From assembly GCF_023822065.1 (NCBI RefSeq), contig NZ_CP084930.1, forward strand, positions 3,054,001 to 3,118,000: a stretch of 64,000 nucleotides of DNA, in the 5' to 3' direction. This DNA comes from Sphingomonas morindae (GTDB lineage: Bacteria; Pseudomonadota; Alphaproteobacteria; Sphingomonadales; Sphingomonadaceae). A model generated the notes under the pieces. The model searched no databases, had not been told where the DNA came from, and saw only the letters and a program-made list of their open reading frames with translations. The position numbers were made by a program, and so were the translations under genes. Below, in pieces: positions 26,603 through 35,292 of this stretch. Position 1 is the stretch's first letter, and the number at the start of each line of letters is the position of its first letter.

Positions 26603-26971
26603 ATGAATAAGAACGAGCTTCATGGAAATGCCCGCTATGTCGGCGGCAAGGTGGAGAAAGCCATTGGCGATGCCGTGGAGAGCCGCGACTGGCAGGTGGA
26701 CGGCGTGGTCGATCAGGTCGCCGGCAGCGCCGAGCATCTCTATGGCCGCGCCCGCACCGTCGCCAAGGATGCGCTCGACAGCGCGCCCGCGCTGGTCGAC
26801 AGCGCCAAGGAACGGCTCGAATCCGCCGCCGACGCGGTGCGCGACGGCGCGAAGCGCGGTGGCCGGCTCGCGCAGGAGCGGCTCGGCGACACGCAGGTCG
26901 CCTGGCTGATCGGTGCGGCGGCGCTCGGCGGCTATGCGCTGAGCTGGCTGGTGCATGGCCGACGCGCCTGA
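26603..26971 (+). CDS. CsbD-like stress protein with C-terminal membrane helix
   Basis: 122 residues. The N-terminus NKNELHGNARYVGGKVEKAIGD and the repeated VDGVVDQVAGSAEHLYGRA resemble CsbD general-stress proteins; the middle is an amphipathic helix (ALVDSAKERLESAADAVRDGA), and AAALGGYALSWLVHG forms a C-terminal membrane segment. The last 17 bases overlap the start of the PAS-LuxR gene, so the two are coupled. Likely a membrane stress protein; mechanism unknown. Confidence 0.7.
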   Translation: MNKNELHGNARYVGGKVEKAIGDAVESRDWQVDGVVDQVAGSAEHLYGRARTVAKDALDSAPALVDSAKERLESAADAVRDGAKRGGRLAQERLGDTQVAWLIGAAALGGYALSWLVHGRRA

Positions 26972-28493
26972 TCGTCTCTCCATGGCATCGTCGCTCAGGA
27001 CGCTGCGCGAGACCGTCGACCTGCGCCATCTGCGCCAGATCATCGGCGGTCTCGACGAGGGCGTGATCCTCATCGATCCGGATGAAAGCCTGCTCTGGGC
27101 CAATGCGGCCGCGCTGCGCATGCACGGGGTGGATCGGCTCGAGGCGCTGGGCGGCGATGTCCGTGGCTATCGCGCGCGCTTCAACCTGCGCTACCGCAAC
27201 AACCACCCGCTCGGCGCGGATGCCTATCCGATCGAGCGGGTGGTCGCGGGCGACCATTTCTCGGACGTGGTGGTCGAGGTGGCGCGGGCCGATGATCCCG
27301 CGGAGCAATGGGTGCACCAGGTGCGCAGCCTCGCGCTCAACGACGGGGATGACGAGCCGCCCGCCTGCCTCGCGCTCATCATCCAGGATGTGACCGCGCG
27401 CTTCGAGGCGGAGGAGCGGTTCGAGCAGTCCTTCCACGCCAATCCCGCCCCGGCGCTGATCTGCCGGCTGGGCGATCTGCGCTTCGTCAAGGTGAATCAG
27501 GGCTTTCTCGAGATGACCGGGTTCGAGCGGGACGCCATTCTCGGCCGCAGCGTGTACGAGGTCGACGTGCTGCGCGCGGCCGAGAAGCGCAGCCTCGCCA
27601 CCGAGCGGCTGGCCGAGGGACGCACCATCCCGCAGATGGAGGCGGAGCTGGCGCTGCCGGGCGGCGACACGAAATTGGTCATCGTTGCCGGCCAGCCGAT
27701 CGAGCTGGACGATCAGCCCTGCATGCTCTTCACCTTCGCCGATCTAGAGCCGCGCCGCAAAGCCGAAACCGCGCTGCGGGCGAGCGAGGAGCGCTTCACC
27801 CGCACCTTCCAGATGGCGCCGGTGGCCATGGCGATCGGCACGCGCGACGGGCATCTTCTCTGCGAGGTGAACGCCAGCTTCGTGGCGCTCACCGGCTTTG
27901 CCCCGCGCGAGATCATCGGCCGCTCGCTGCTCGACGCGCATCTCTGGGCGGATGACAGCACCGGCCGCGCGATCGACATCGCGCTGGCCCAGGGGGCGTT
28001 GCGCGGCCACGAGGCGCGGATCCGCACCCGCGAAGGCGGCCATATCGATTGCCTCGTCTCCACCGAGGCCTTTCCGATCGGCGAGGCGGCATGCCTGCTC
28101 TGGGCCTTTCAGGACATCACCCAGCGCAAGGCGACCGAGATGGAGCTGGTCGGCGCGATCGAGGCGGTGATGAAGGATACGAGCTGGTTCAGCCGCTCGG
28201 TGATGGACAAGCTCGCCCGGCTGCGCGCGCCCCGGCCCGAGGCGGCGGGCCCTTCGCTCAACGATCTCACCCCGCGCGAGCGCGAGGTTCTCGGGCTCAT
28301 CTGCCGGGGGCTGGACGACAAGAGCATCGCCCGCGCGCTGCGCCTTTCCACAAACACCGTGCGCAACCATGTCGCCCGCATCTACGGCAAGATCGGCGTG
28401 AACCGGCGCACGGCGGCGGCGGTGTGGGCGCGCGCGCGTGGCTTTGGCGAGGAGCAGCCGGCGCCGGGCCGGCCGCACGAGGCCTCGGCCTGA
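26955..28493 (+). CDS. PAS-domain LuxR-type transcriptional regulator
   Basis: 512 residues. Three PAS-like repeats can be seen: about 25-130 (LDEGVILIDPDESLLWANAAA), 150-265 (ANPAPALICR..FVKVNQGFLEMTGFERDAILG) and 275-395 (TFQMAPVAMAI..EVNASFVALTGF). A LuxR HTH closes the protein (LTPREREVLGLICRGLDDKSIARALRLSTNTVRNH, about 437-470). There is no kinase or membrane segment, so it is a soluble one-component sensor. Its start overlaps the CsbD-like gene by 17 bases. Confidence 0.82.
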   Translation: MADAPDRLSMASSLRTLRETVDLRHLRQIIGGLDEGVILIDPDESLLWANAAALRMHGVDRLEALGGDVRGYRARFNLRYRNNHPLGADAYPIERVVAGDHFSDVVVEVARADDPAEQWVHQVRSLALNDGDDEPPACLALIIQDVTARFEAEERFEQSFHANPAPALICRLGDLRFVKVNQGFLEMTGFERDAILGRSVYEVDVLRAAEKRSLATERLAEGRTIPQMEAELALPGGDTKLVIVAGQPIELDDQPCMLFTFADLEPRRKAETALRASEERFTRTFQMAPVAMAIGTRDGHLLCEVNASFVALTGFAPREIIGRSLLDAHLWADDSTGRAIDIALAQGALRGHEARIRTREGGHIDCLVSTEAFPIGEAACLLWAFQDITQRKATEMELVGAIEAVMKDTSWFSRSVMDKLARLRAPRPEAAGPSLNDLTPREREVLGLICRGLDDKSIARALRLSTNTVRNHVARIYGKIGVNRRTAAAVWARARGFGEEQPAPGRPHEASA

Positions 28494-28623
28494 CCGCGCG
28501 CCGGCGCACCATTCTGATCCCTTAGCCGATCGGCGCCCCTCCGGCGCCCGTCCGGCGGTCCGCACCCACCGGCATGGCGCCGGGCGGGGCGGATGACTTT
28601 TGCCTTTCCAAGGAGGACTAATC

Positions 28624-29505
28624 ATGGCGACCCGTTATCCCTTGTCCGACACCGCGTCTGAGGCGGTGATGGTGCCGCGCGGCGCGGCGCGCCTGTCCTG
28701 GGGCGCGATCCTCGCGGGCGTGGTGCTCGCGGTGGCGATCGAATTGCTGCTCGGCATTCTCGGCACCGGCATCGGGCTCTCGATGGTCGATCCCGTCGCC
28801 GGCAGCACCCCGGGAGCGGCGGGCTTCGGCATCGGCGCGGGGCTGTATTGGCTCGTCACCACCATCGTCGCGCTGGGGGCCGGCGGCTATGCGGCGGCCC
28901 GGCTCTCGGGCGCGCAGGCGCGGTTCGACGCGATCGCCCATGGCCTGACGCTTTGGGGCGTGACGCTGCTGCTCACCCTCTATCTGCTCACCTCGGCGGT
29001 GGGCGGGCTGATCGGCGGCGCCTTCCGCACCGTCGGCGCGGTCGCCGGCGCGACCGGCGCGACGCTGGGCGCGGCGGCGCCGCAGGCGGCGAGCATCGCC
29101 GGGATCGATGAGGCGGATATCCGCGATGAGGCGGCGGCCTATCTCTCCGATGCGCCGGCCGATCCCGCGCAGATGACGCCGCAGCAGGCGCAGGCGGCGA
29201 TCGCCCGCGCGCTGCCCGCGATGGCGCGGGGCGGGGCCGAAGGCGCGCAGGCCGAGGCGCGGATCGTCGACATCGTCGCCGCGCAGCGCAAGATCAGCCA
29301 TGACGCGGCCCAGGCCCAGGTCACCCGCGCCAAGGCTGATTTCCTGAAGACCAAGGAGGAGGGAATCGCCCGCGTGAAGGCCGCGACGAACAGCGCCGCC
29401 GGGGCGGCGGCCGGCACCTCCTTCCTGCTGGTGGTGGCGCTGCTCGCGGGCGCGATCGCGGCCGGCACCGGCGCCAGCGCGGGCGTGCGCCGCACGCGCC
29501 TCTGA
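28624..29505 (+). CDS. Integral membrane protein of unknown function
   Basis: 293 residues. An N-terminal segment (WGAILAGVVLAVAIELLLGILGTGIG, about 18-43), two further helices (about 65-90 and 100-125) and a C-terminal pair (AGTSFLLVVALLAGAIAAGTG) flank a soluble middle with AAAYLSDAPADPAQ and helical Ala/Gln repeats. Similar proteins are annotated as PhnA-like in sphingomonads, though nothing ties it to phosphonates. AAGGAGGA before the ATG at 28624 supports the start. Confidence 0.6.
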   Translation: MATRYPLSDTASEAVMVPRGAARLSWGAILAGVVLAVAIELLLGILGTGIGLSMVDPVAGSTPGAAGFGIGAGLYWLVTTIVALGAGGYAAARLSGAQARFDAIAHGLTLWGVTLLLTLYLLTSAVGGLIGGAFRTVGAVAGATGATLGAAAPQAASIAGIDEADIRDEAAAYLSDAPADPAQMTPQQAQAAIARALPAMARGGAEGAQAEARIVDIVAAQRKISHDAAQAQVTRAKADFLKTKEEGIARVKAATNSAAGAAAGTSFLLVVALLAGAIAAGTGASAGVRRTRL

Positions 29506-29522
29506 ACTCTGGCCAATCCGGG

Positions 29523-29556
29523 CGGGAGCGGCACCTAAGGGTCGCTCCCGTCTTTC
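29523..29556 (+). terminator. Intrinsic terminator-like hairpin
   Basis: CGGGAGCG and CGCTCCCG form an 8-bp perfect stem with a 12-base loop, followed by TCTTTCCC. It lies 17 bases after the membrane protein gene. Confidence 0.55.
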
Positions 29557-29605
29557 CCCGACTCGGCGATCCGTCTAGCTTTTGGGTACAAGAGCAGGGG
29601 AGCGG

Positions 29606-29980
29606 ATGGTGAGCGGCTGGTACCGGATCGAGGTAGAACGCGCCCAGGACCTGGTCCGGCTGACCTTGGGCGGCTTTTTCGAGGAAGCCGAGATCCGCGC
29701 GCTCTCCGTGGAATTTCTGGCCGCGACGCGCCAGCTGGCGTGCGGGCCCAATCGCCATCTCACTTTGTGCGACATTCGCGGGCTCAATATCCAGGGCCAG
29801 GATATCGTCGCCGCCTTCGGGCAATTTGTCGGCAATCCGACGGTGCGATCCCGCCGCCTCGCGCTTGTCACCGCTCCCAGCCTGGCGCGGCTGCAGGCGA
29901 AGCGCCTCACCCAGGCGCGCGACGATGTGGCCTTTTTCGATGAGGAGAGCCGCGCGATGGCGTGGCTGCTGGGCGCCTGA
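29606..29980 (+). CDS. STAS-like small protein
   Basis: 124 residues, alpha/beta: GWYRIEVERAQDLVRLTLGGFFE, then HLTLCDIRGLNIQG and RRLALVTAPSLARLQAKRL, the strand-helix order of STAS/SpoIIAA-like domains without a clear phospho-Ser. Possibly a partner in stress signalling; nothing else in the sequence decides its role. The ATG at 29606 has AGGGGAG close upstream. It is convergent with czcA, with no gap. Confidence 0.5.
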   Translation: MVSGWYRIEVERAQDLVRLTLGGFFEEAEIRALSVEFLAATRQLACGPNRHLTLCDIRGLNIQGQDIVAAFGQFVGNPTVRSRRLALVTAPSLARLQAKRLTQARDDVAFFDEESRAMAWLLGA

Positions 29981-32900
29981 TCAGGCCTCTCGCCGCGCCG
30001 CGCGGCGTTCCACCCAGGCATAGAGGCTCGGCAGCAGCACCAGCGTGAGCAGCGTGGAGGTGAGGATGCCGCCGATCACCACCGTGGCGAGCGGGCGCTG
30101 GACCTCGGCTCCCGCGCCGGTGGCGATCGCCATCGGCATGAAGCCGATCGAGGCGACCAGCGCGGTCGAGAGCACGGGCCGCAGCCGATCGCGCGCGCCC
30201 TGCCGCACCGCCGTCTCCGCCGGCAGCGGCGCGCCGTCGCGGCCGTCGCGCAGTGCGTTGATATGGTCGATCAGCACCAGCCCGTTGAGCATGGCGATAC
30301 CCGACAGGGCGATGAAGCCGATCGCCGCGGTGATCGAGAAGGGCATGCCGCGCACCCAGAGCGCCAGCACGCCGCCCGTCACCGCGAAGGGGATGCCGGT
30401 ATAGACGATCGCCGCCTCGCGCACGCTGCCGAGCGCTGCGTAGACGAGCAGGAAGATGAGCAGCAGCGCCGCCGGCACGACGATCGCCAGCCGCCGCTGC
30501 GCCGCCTCGAGCTGGTGATATTGGCCACCGAACTCGATACGGTAGCCGGGGGGCAGCGTCACCTGGCCAGTGATCGCCGCCTGGGCGCGGCGGACATAGC
30601 CGGCGAGATCGCTGGTCGAAAGATTGACCATCAGCGCGGCGCGGCGATTGCCGTCGTCGTGCAGGATCGGCTCGACCGTGCGGGTCCAATCCAGCCGCGC
30701 GACGCGGCCGAGCGGCACCAGGCCCTGATCCCCGACGCGCAGCGGCAGCGCGAGGATGGCGCGCGGATCGTCGCGCAGCCGCTCGTCCAGCCGGATCACG
30801 ATCGCATGGCGCGCCGGGCCGTGCGGGATGAAGCCCACCTCGGCGCCCGCCAGCGCCTCGCGGATCGCGTCATTGGCGGCCTGGGTGCCGATGCCGAGCC
30901 GCAGCAGCGCGTCATGATCGAGCGTGACGACGAGGCTGCGGGGGCGCCCCGAAGTCTCGAACTCAACGCTCTCGGTGCCGGGCAGCTTCGCCAGGATCGC
31001 CTTGGCACGGGCGGCGGCGCGTTCCAGCACATCATAATCGTCGCCATAGATCTTGACCGACACATCCGCGCGCACGCCTTCCAGCATCTCGTTGAAGCGC
31101 ATCTCGATCGGCTGGGCGAACTCGAAAGTCTGCCCGGCATAGACGCGCTGCGCGACCTTCTCGATGCCGGCGGTCAGCGCGGCCTTGTCGCGCGGCTTGC
31201 CCGCGCCCTGCGGCCATTGCTTCTCGGGCGCGTAGAAGATGTAGAGATCATTCTGCTCGGGCGGCATCGGATCGGTCGCCACCTCGCTGGTGCCGATCCG
31301 CGAAAAGACGTGGGTGATCTGCGGATAGGCGCGGCGCAGGGCGATTTCGGTGGCCTGCTCGATCGCCAGGCTGCGCTCCAGCGACATGCCGACCGGACGA
31401 TAGACCATGGCGGTGATCGCGCCCTCGTCGAGCTGGGGCGTGAATTGCGATCCCAGCGACCGGAATACGAGGCCGGTGCCCGCGAGCAGCGCCAGCGCCG
31501 CCAGGACGAGCAGCAGCGGATGCGCGAGCGCCCGCTCCAGCAGCGGCGCGTAGAGCCGGTCGGCAAAGCCGATCAGGCCCTTGCGATGCTCCGCCGGCGC
31601 CTCTCGCGCGGGCGCGTGCAAAAGCCAGGCGGACAGCGCGGGCACGATGGTGAAGGTCCAGATCAGCCCGGCGCCGATCGCCAGCATCACCGCCTGCGCC
31701 ATCGGATGGAACAGCTTGCCCTCGACCCCGCCCAGGCTCAGCACGGGCACATAGACAAGGCCGATGATGGCGATGCCGAAGAAGGTGGGCCGCGCCACCA
31801 TCGCCGCCGCGCGCGCCACGATGGCGCGGCGCGTCTCGATGTCCGGCTGCGCCTCGGCATCGGCATCGGTCTCGGCTTCGGTGTCGCCTTCCGCGCGGTG
31901 TTGCGCGAGCAGCCTCAGGCTGTTCTCCACCACCACGATCGCGCCATCCACGATCAGCCCGAAATCGAGCGCGCCCAGGCTCATCAGATTGCCCGAGACG
32001 CCCGCCGCATGCATGCCCGAGACGGTGACGAGGAAGGCAAGCGGGATCACCAGCGCCACGATCAGCGCCGCCCGCCAGCTTCCCATCACCACCAGCAGCA
32101 CCAAGGCGACGAGCAGCGCGCCCTCGCCGAGATTGCGCTCCACCGTGTGGATGGTGCGATCGACCAGATCGGCGCGGCTATATTGGCGATCGATCCGCAT
32201 CCCCTTGGGCAGCGCGGCCTCGATGCCGGGCAGCGCCTGCTCGACCCGGAGCGCGGTGGCGCGGCTATTCTCGCCCACCAGCATCATCACCGTGCCCAGC
32301 ACCGTCTCGCGGCCATTCTGGGTGGCGGCGCCCTGGCGCGGCGCCGCCCCGCGCACCACGGCGGCGACATCGCGCACCTGGATCGGCAACACGCCGCCGG
32401 CGAATTTGACCGGGATGGCGGCGATCTGCGCCGTCGTCATCACCCGGCCATCGGTGCGCACGGTGAAGCGCTCGGCGCCGCGCTGGATGATCCCGCCCCC
32501 GGCATTCTCGACATTGCGGCCCACCGCCGCCGCCAGCTCGCCGGCGGTCAGGCCGTGCGCGGCGAGGCGCGCCGGATCGGGCTCGACGACATATTGCTCC
32601 TCGAAGCCGCCATTGGAATTGACATCAGCCACGCCCTCGACGCTCCGCAGCATCGGCCGCACCGTATATTCCTGCGCCTCGTACAGCTCCATCAGCTGGC
32701 GCTGCGGATCCATGCCCGGCGGCGGCCGCGCCCATTCGAGCGTGTAATAGTAGATCTCGCCCAGCCCGGTGGTGATGGGGGCGAGCTGCGGCGTGCTGCC
32801 CGGCGGCAGCTGCTCGCGCACCGCCGCCAGCCGTTCGGTGACGAGCTGGCGCGCCTTGAGCTGATCCGTGCCATCCTTGTAGAGCAACGTGACCTGGCTC

Positions 32901-33166
32901 AGCCCCGTCTTGGTGAGCGAGCGCGTCTGGTCGAGCCCGGGTTGGCCGCCCATCGCCCGCTCCACCGGCAGCGTCACCAGCCGCTCGATCTCCTCCGGCG
33001 CCAGCGCGGGCACCTGCGTGTTGATCTGCACCTGCACGCCGGTGATATCGGGAATGGCGTCGATCTCGAGCGTCGCGAAGGCGTAAAGGCCCAGGGCCGC
33101 GACCAGCGCCGTCACCACCGTCACCGCGAAGCGATGATGGGTGACCCAGTGGAGCCAGCGTTCCAT
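29981..33166 (-). CDS. czcA: Heavy-metal efflux RND pump, CzcA/CusA family
   Basis: 1061 residues, full length for the family, with twelve membrane helices in two halves and two large periplasmic loops. The TM4 motif DFGLIVDGAIVVVEN has the DFG..DGA..EN form of the Zn/Co/Cd/Ni class rather than the CusA copper/silver type. PDITGVQVQINTQVPALAPEEIE is the usual N-terminal loop. A low-complexity insert EGDTEAETDADAEAQ lies near residue 450. The start overlaps the czcC stop by one base. No adaptor (czcB) gene lies between or beside them. Confidence 0.9.
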   Translation of the reverse strand: MERWLHWVTHHRFAVTVVTALVAALGLYAFATLEIDAIPDITGVQVQINTQVPALAPEEIERLVTLPVERAMGGQPGLDQTRSLTKTGLSQVTLLYKDGTDQLKARQLVTERLAAVREQLPPGSTPQLAPITTGLGEIYYYTLEWARPPPGMDPQRQLMELYEAQEYTVRPMLRSVEGVADVNSNGGFEEQYVVEPDPARLAAHGLTAGELAAAVGRNVENAGGGIIQRGAERFTVRTDGRVMTTAQIAAIPVKFAGGVLPIQVRDVAAVVRGAAPRQGAATQNGRETVLGTVMMLVGENSRATALRVEQALPGIEAALPKGMRIDRQYSRADLVDRTIHTVERNLGEGALLVALVLLVVMGSWRAALIVALVIPLAFLVTVSGMHAAGVSGNLMSLGALDFGLIVDGAIVVVENSLRLLAQHRAEGDTEAETDADAEAQPDIETRRAIVARAAAMVARPTFFGIAIIGLVYVPVLSLGGVEGKLFHPMAQAVMLAIGAGLIWTFTIVPALSAWLLHAPAREAPAEHRKGLIGFADRLYAPLLERALAHPLLLVLAALALLAGTGLVFRSLGSQFTPQLDEGAITAMVYRPVGMSLERSLAIEQATEIALRRAYPQITHVFSRIGTSEVATDPMPPEQNDLYIFYAPEKQWPQGAGKPRDKAALTAGIEKVAQRVYAGQTFEFAQPIEMRFNEMLEGVRADVSVKIYGDDYDVLERAAARAKAILAKLPGTESVEFETSGRPRSLVVTLDHDALLRLGIGTQAANDAIREALAGAEVGFIPHGPARHAIVIRLDERLRDDPRAILALPLRVGDQGLVPLGRVARLDWTRTVEPILHDDGNRRAALMVNLSTSDLAGYVRRAQAAITGQVTLPPGYRIEFGGQYHQLEAAQRRLAIVVPAALLLIFLLVYAALGSVREAAIVYTGIPFAVTGGVLALWVRGMPFSITAAIGFIALSGIAMLNGLVLIDHINALRDGRDGAPLPAETAVRQGARDRLRPVLSTALVASIGFMPMAIATGAGAEVQRPLATVVIGGILTSTLLTLVLLPSLYAWVERRAARREA

Positions 33167-34482
33167 CAGCGATCCAGCGCTTCGCCGCCGTTCAGCGCGC
33201 GCAGCTGGAGCAGCGCTTCCAGCGCCTGGCGGCGGGTATCGAACAGCGCCGTCATGGCCTGGATATAAGCTTGTTGCAGCTGGGTGTAGGTGGTCAGCGG
33301 AATGGCGCCGAGCCGGTAATGCCGATCCGCCTCCGCCGCCGCCGTGGCGAAGCGCTCGGGCGTATCGGCCGACCAGCGGGCCAGCGCGGCGCGGCTCGCC
33401 TCGTAGCGGGCGGCGGTGTCGAACACGTCGCGCGCGATCCGCCGCTCGGCCGCCACCAGGCTGGCATCCGCCTGCGCCTGGCGGCCCTGCTCGACCGCCA
33501 CATCGCCCGCCTGGCGGTTCCACAGCGGCAGCGTCGTGGACAGACGGACGCCGTAATTGGTCTCGCGAATGTCGGAATGCGCCTGATCGGCATAGGGGCC
33601 GACGCCAAGAATGGGGATGCGCGCCTTGCGGGCGAGATCGACGCGCAGGCCCTGCTGCTCCAGCTGCGCGCGCAGCGACAGCAGCTCGAAATTGTGCGCG
33701 GCGGCACTATCGGCCAGCGCCGCGCCGCTGGGGAGATCGGGCAGGCGCATATCGGGGCGGATGATGCGGATGCGGGCGGAGAAGGGCGCGCCGCGCAGCT
33801 GGTTCAGCTCGTGCAGCTGCATATTGGCATCGGCATCGGCGGCGGCGGCGCTCTGTTCGGCGGCGATCGCGCCCGCCTGGAGCGCCACCGCCTCCAGCTG
33901 CGGCGCCGGCCCGGCCGGATCGCGCGAGACCACCACCCGCGCCAGCGTGCGCATCCGCTCCGCCACCTGCCGCGCCGCCGCCGCCTTCTCGTCCGCTGCG
34001 AACAGGCCATAGCCGAGCGTGCGGGCGCGCGCCGCGAGCGTCGCGTCGAACTGGGCGAGGCCGAGCCGCGCGAGCGCGACCTGGCGATCGGCGATCGCGC
34101 GGCGTAGCGCGATGCGCCCGCCAAATTCGAGCGGCTGCACCACCGACACGGCATAGCTGCGGCCCTCGCCCGTCAGCGCGCCGGTGGTGCGATCATTCGC
34201 GCGCCGCTCGCCAAATTCCACCACCAGCTCGGGATCGGCCCAGCGCCCGGCGGCCTGGCGCTCGACGCCGGCATAGTCGATCTGCTGCTGGTAGAAGCGG
34301 CGTTCGGGATTGTTGGCGATGATGTCGCGGGTGAGCGCATCAAGCGACAGCGCCGGGCCGTCGCCGGGCGGGGGCGCGGGCTGGGCGACGGGGGCATCGG
34401 CGCGCATCCCGTCCTGCGCCGCCGCGGGCGTCGACAGCGGCACGGCGAGGGCCGCGATCGCGATCCAGGCGCTCCAATGCAT
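33166..34482 (-). CDS. czcC: Outer-membrane channel of heavy-metal efflux, TolC-like
   Basis: 438 residues. A signal peptide (WIAIAALAVPLSTPAAAQ) precedes two OEP repeats; RRFYQQQIDYAGVERQAAGRWADPELVVEFG and the mirrored YGVRLSTTLPLWNRQAGD are the CzcC strands entering the barrel, with long coiled helices between. It should form the exit duct for CzcA. AAGGAG lies upstream of the ATG. It is the first gene of the czcCA operon and divergent from a two-component system. Confidence 0.86.
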   Translation of the reverse strand: MHWSAWIAIAALAVPLSTPAAAQDGMRADAPVAQPAPPPGDGPALSLDALTRDIIANNPERRFYQQQIDYAGVERQAAGRWADPELVVEFGERRANDRTTGALTGEGRSYAVSVVQPLEFGGRIALRRAIADRQVALARLGLAQFDATLAARARTLGYGLFAADEKAAAARQVAERMRTLARVVVSRDPAGPAPQLEAVALQAGAIAAEQSAAAADADANMQLHELNQLRGAPFSARIRIIRPDMRLPDLPSGAALADSAAAHNFELLSLRAQLEQQGLRVDLARKARIPILGVGPYADQAHSDIRETNYGVRLSTTLPLWNRQAGDVAVEQGRQAQADASLVAAERRIARDVFDTAARYEASRAALARWSADTPERFATAAAEADRHYRLGAIPLTTYTQLQQAYIQAMTALFDTRRQALEALLQLRALNGGEALDR

Positions 34483-34550
34483 CACCCGCGACACTCCTTC
34501 ACCTTGCCGACCCGGCGTAGCGGTGCGCGCCACCGGCCGTCGAGTAAAAG

Positions 34551-34571
34551 GGAGTTCATTGTTTGAACTCC
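34551..34571. promoter_or_regulatory. Perfect palindrome between czcC and the response regulator, candidate operator
   Basis: GGAGTTCA and TGAACTCC form an 8-bp perfect inverted repeat around TTGTT. It sits in the only intergenic space shared by the divergent efflux and two-component genes and is AT-richer than its surroundings. A binding site for the encoded OmpR-type regulator is the natural reading. Confidence 0.5.
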
Positions 34572-34614
34572 TATTCAGTTGACGGCGCCCCCCGGCGGCG
34601 GCGAACACCGGCGG

Positions 34615-35292
34615 GTGACGCGGATCCTGCTCATCGAGGACGATGCCGGCACCGCCGACGAGATCCTGCTGGAACTCGCCGCCGCCGGCCATGGCGCCAG
34701 CCACGCCACCACGCTGGCGGACGCGGCCGCGCAGGTGCGCGGCGGCGGCTTCGATTGCCTGATCCTCGATCGCCAGCTGCCCGATGGCGAAGGGTTGGCC
34801 CTGCTCGGCGCGCTGCGCGCCGAAGGCGTGCGCCTGCCCGCGCTGGTGCTGAGCGCGCTCGGCAGCCTTGACGATCGGGTGCGGGGCCTGCGCGCGGGGG
34901 GCGACGATTATCTCGCCAAGCCCTTCGCGCTGGTCGAGCTGATCGCGCGGGTGGAGGCGCTGCTGCGCCGCCCCAACGAGACGCGCGACACCCGGCTGAT
35001 CGTCGGCCCGCTCGATCTCGATCTGCTCGGAGGCACCGCCAGCCGCGCCGGCCGGCCGTTGGACCTGCTGCCGCGCGAACTGAAGCTGCTCGACTATATG
35101 GTGCGGCGGCCGGGCCGCATCGTCACCCGATCGATGCTGTTGCAGGATGTGTGGGGCTATAGCTTCGAGCCCAACAGCAATGTGGTGGACGTGCATATGG
35201 GCCGGCTCCGCCGCAAGGTGGATGGCGCGGGCGAGACGCCGCTGCTGCGCGCGGTGCGGGGCCAGGGCTATGTCTTCGATCTTGGCGGCTGA
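34615..35292 (+). CDS. OmpR-type response regulator, CzcR/CusR-like
   Basis: 225 residues. Receiver domain (ILLIEDDAGTADEI, phospho-Asp near 51 in LILDRQLPDG, Lys in YLAKPFAL) and a winged-helix output domain (LPRELKLLDYMVRRPGRIVTRSMLL; VVDVHMGRLRRKVD). It should control the divergent metal efflux genes. The GTG at 34615 is taken as start; a TTG at 34579 would add 12 residues. The kinase gene overlaps its end by 23 bases. Confidence 0.87.
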   Translation: MTRILLIEDDAGTADEILLELAAAGHGASHATTLADAAAQVRGGGFDCLILDRQLPDGEGLALLGALRAEGVRLPALVLSALGSLDDRVRGLRAGGDDYLAKPFALVELIARVEALLRRPNETRDTRLIVGPLDLDLLGGTASRAGRPLDLLPRELKLLDYMVRRPGRIVTRSMLLQDVWGYSFEPNSNVVDVHMGRLRRKVDGAGETPLLRAVRGQGYVFDLGG

